From Nemertoderma westbladi (taxonomy: Eukaryota; Xenacoelomorpha; Nemertodermatida; Nemertodermatidae), in NCBI GenBank assembly GCA_032718475.1, contig JAUCBJ010006616.1, positions 27,891 through 91,890 of the forward strand: DNA of 64,000 bases, read 5' to 3'. Shown piece by piece: positions 63,673 to 64,000 of the stretch. Made by a program: the position numbers and the translations under genes. Each line of letters starts with the position of its first letter. Position 1 is the stretch's first letter. The notes beneath the pieces were generated by a model. It made no database searches and was not told where the DNA came from. It saw nothing but the letters and a program-made list of their open reading frames with translations.

Positions 63673-64000
63673 GTTATGTTGCCCCATCTTTGATCTATCA
63701 TATAAAAAAACTTTCATGTGATTAGGTTCAAAACTGTAAAAGCCTTAGGGTTTTAAGCGCAACCAAGTTTTTTTTGTTGTTAACTAGTATTAACTAATAT
63801 TAAATAGCGAAAAAAAAATATTTTCTGACCTGTCATGTAGAATAGCATCTTAGGCACCTATATGCCAAATTTTAGCCAAAATCAAACAATTTTGAAACGC
63901 TGAGAGTGATAAATCGAAGAGTTGTCCGAAAATGGTGTACCCCCCCCTTAATAATAAATTTATAAAAGGCCCCCACCCCGGGCCAAATAGGGTTAAGCAA

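Larger units (their letters stand above)
63499..64000 (+). other. Start of the intron that splits Ig domain 4 (phase 0, incomplete)
   Basis: It starts GTTAGT. It is AT-rich with homopolymer runs and contains a short inverted-repeat element at 63545-63672. The sequence near 63860-63930 reads like repeat-derived DNA but cannot be assigned. The acceptor and the rest of the Ig domain lie beyond the window. Confidence 0.8.

Overview
The window comes from a multicellular animal, probably an arthropod (inference). It shows GT-AG introns that keep reading phase, AT-rich introns beside GC-richer exons, AATAAA signals, and I-set immunoglobulin (Ig) domains like those of giant muscle proteins (titin, obscurin/UNC-89, stretchin-MLCK, twitchin). 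I cannot name the species or the exact gene. No second gene, tRNA, rRNA or complete mobile element was found.

One plus-strand gene fills the window. Bases 1-61223 are a single coding exon that is already open at base 1, so its 5' end lies upstream. It encodes about 20,400 residues here, interrupted only by two single-base frame changes (8878 and 19478/19479). Both fall inside tandem repeats and the correct frame resumes at once, so they look like consensus errors or one-base alleles. Two smaller exons follow (62016-62346 and 63206-63498). They are joined by introns of matching phase (0/0 and 1/1), and the gene continues past the right edge.

Layout of the giant exon: 1-9217, sixteen 190-residue acidic repeats (block A); 9218-10324, non-repeat segment U1; 10325-11458, two A-like units; 11459-30164, thirty-three 189-residue units (block B); 30165-31103, a unique stretch with Ig domain 1; 31104-32195, two A-like units; 32196-33302, segment U2 (a copy of U1); 33303-about 46800, twenty-four A-like units (block C); 46800-55142, a long non-repeat region with Ig domain 2; 55143-57998, seven 136-residue units of an unrelated repeat (block D); 57999-61223, a unique tail that turns basic and then Ser/Glu-rich and carries a PP1-docking motif. 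About 77 units of the 189/190-residue family are present, with several higher-order duplications that look perfect or nearly so.

The likely picture is a cytoplasmic, probably sarcomeric, giant scaffold. Very long, acidic, probably disordered arrays would be spacers or springs between sparse Ig anchors, and the unique regions could hold signalling-enzyme docking sites. The role is inference from architecture; the exon structure, repeats and Ig domains are read directly from the sequence.
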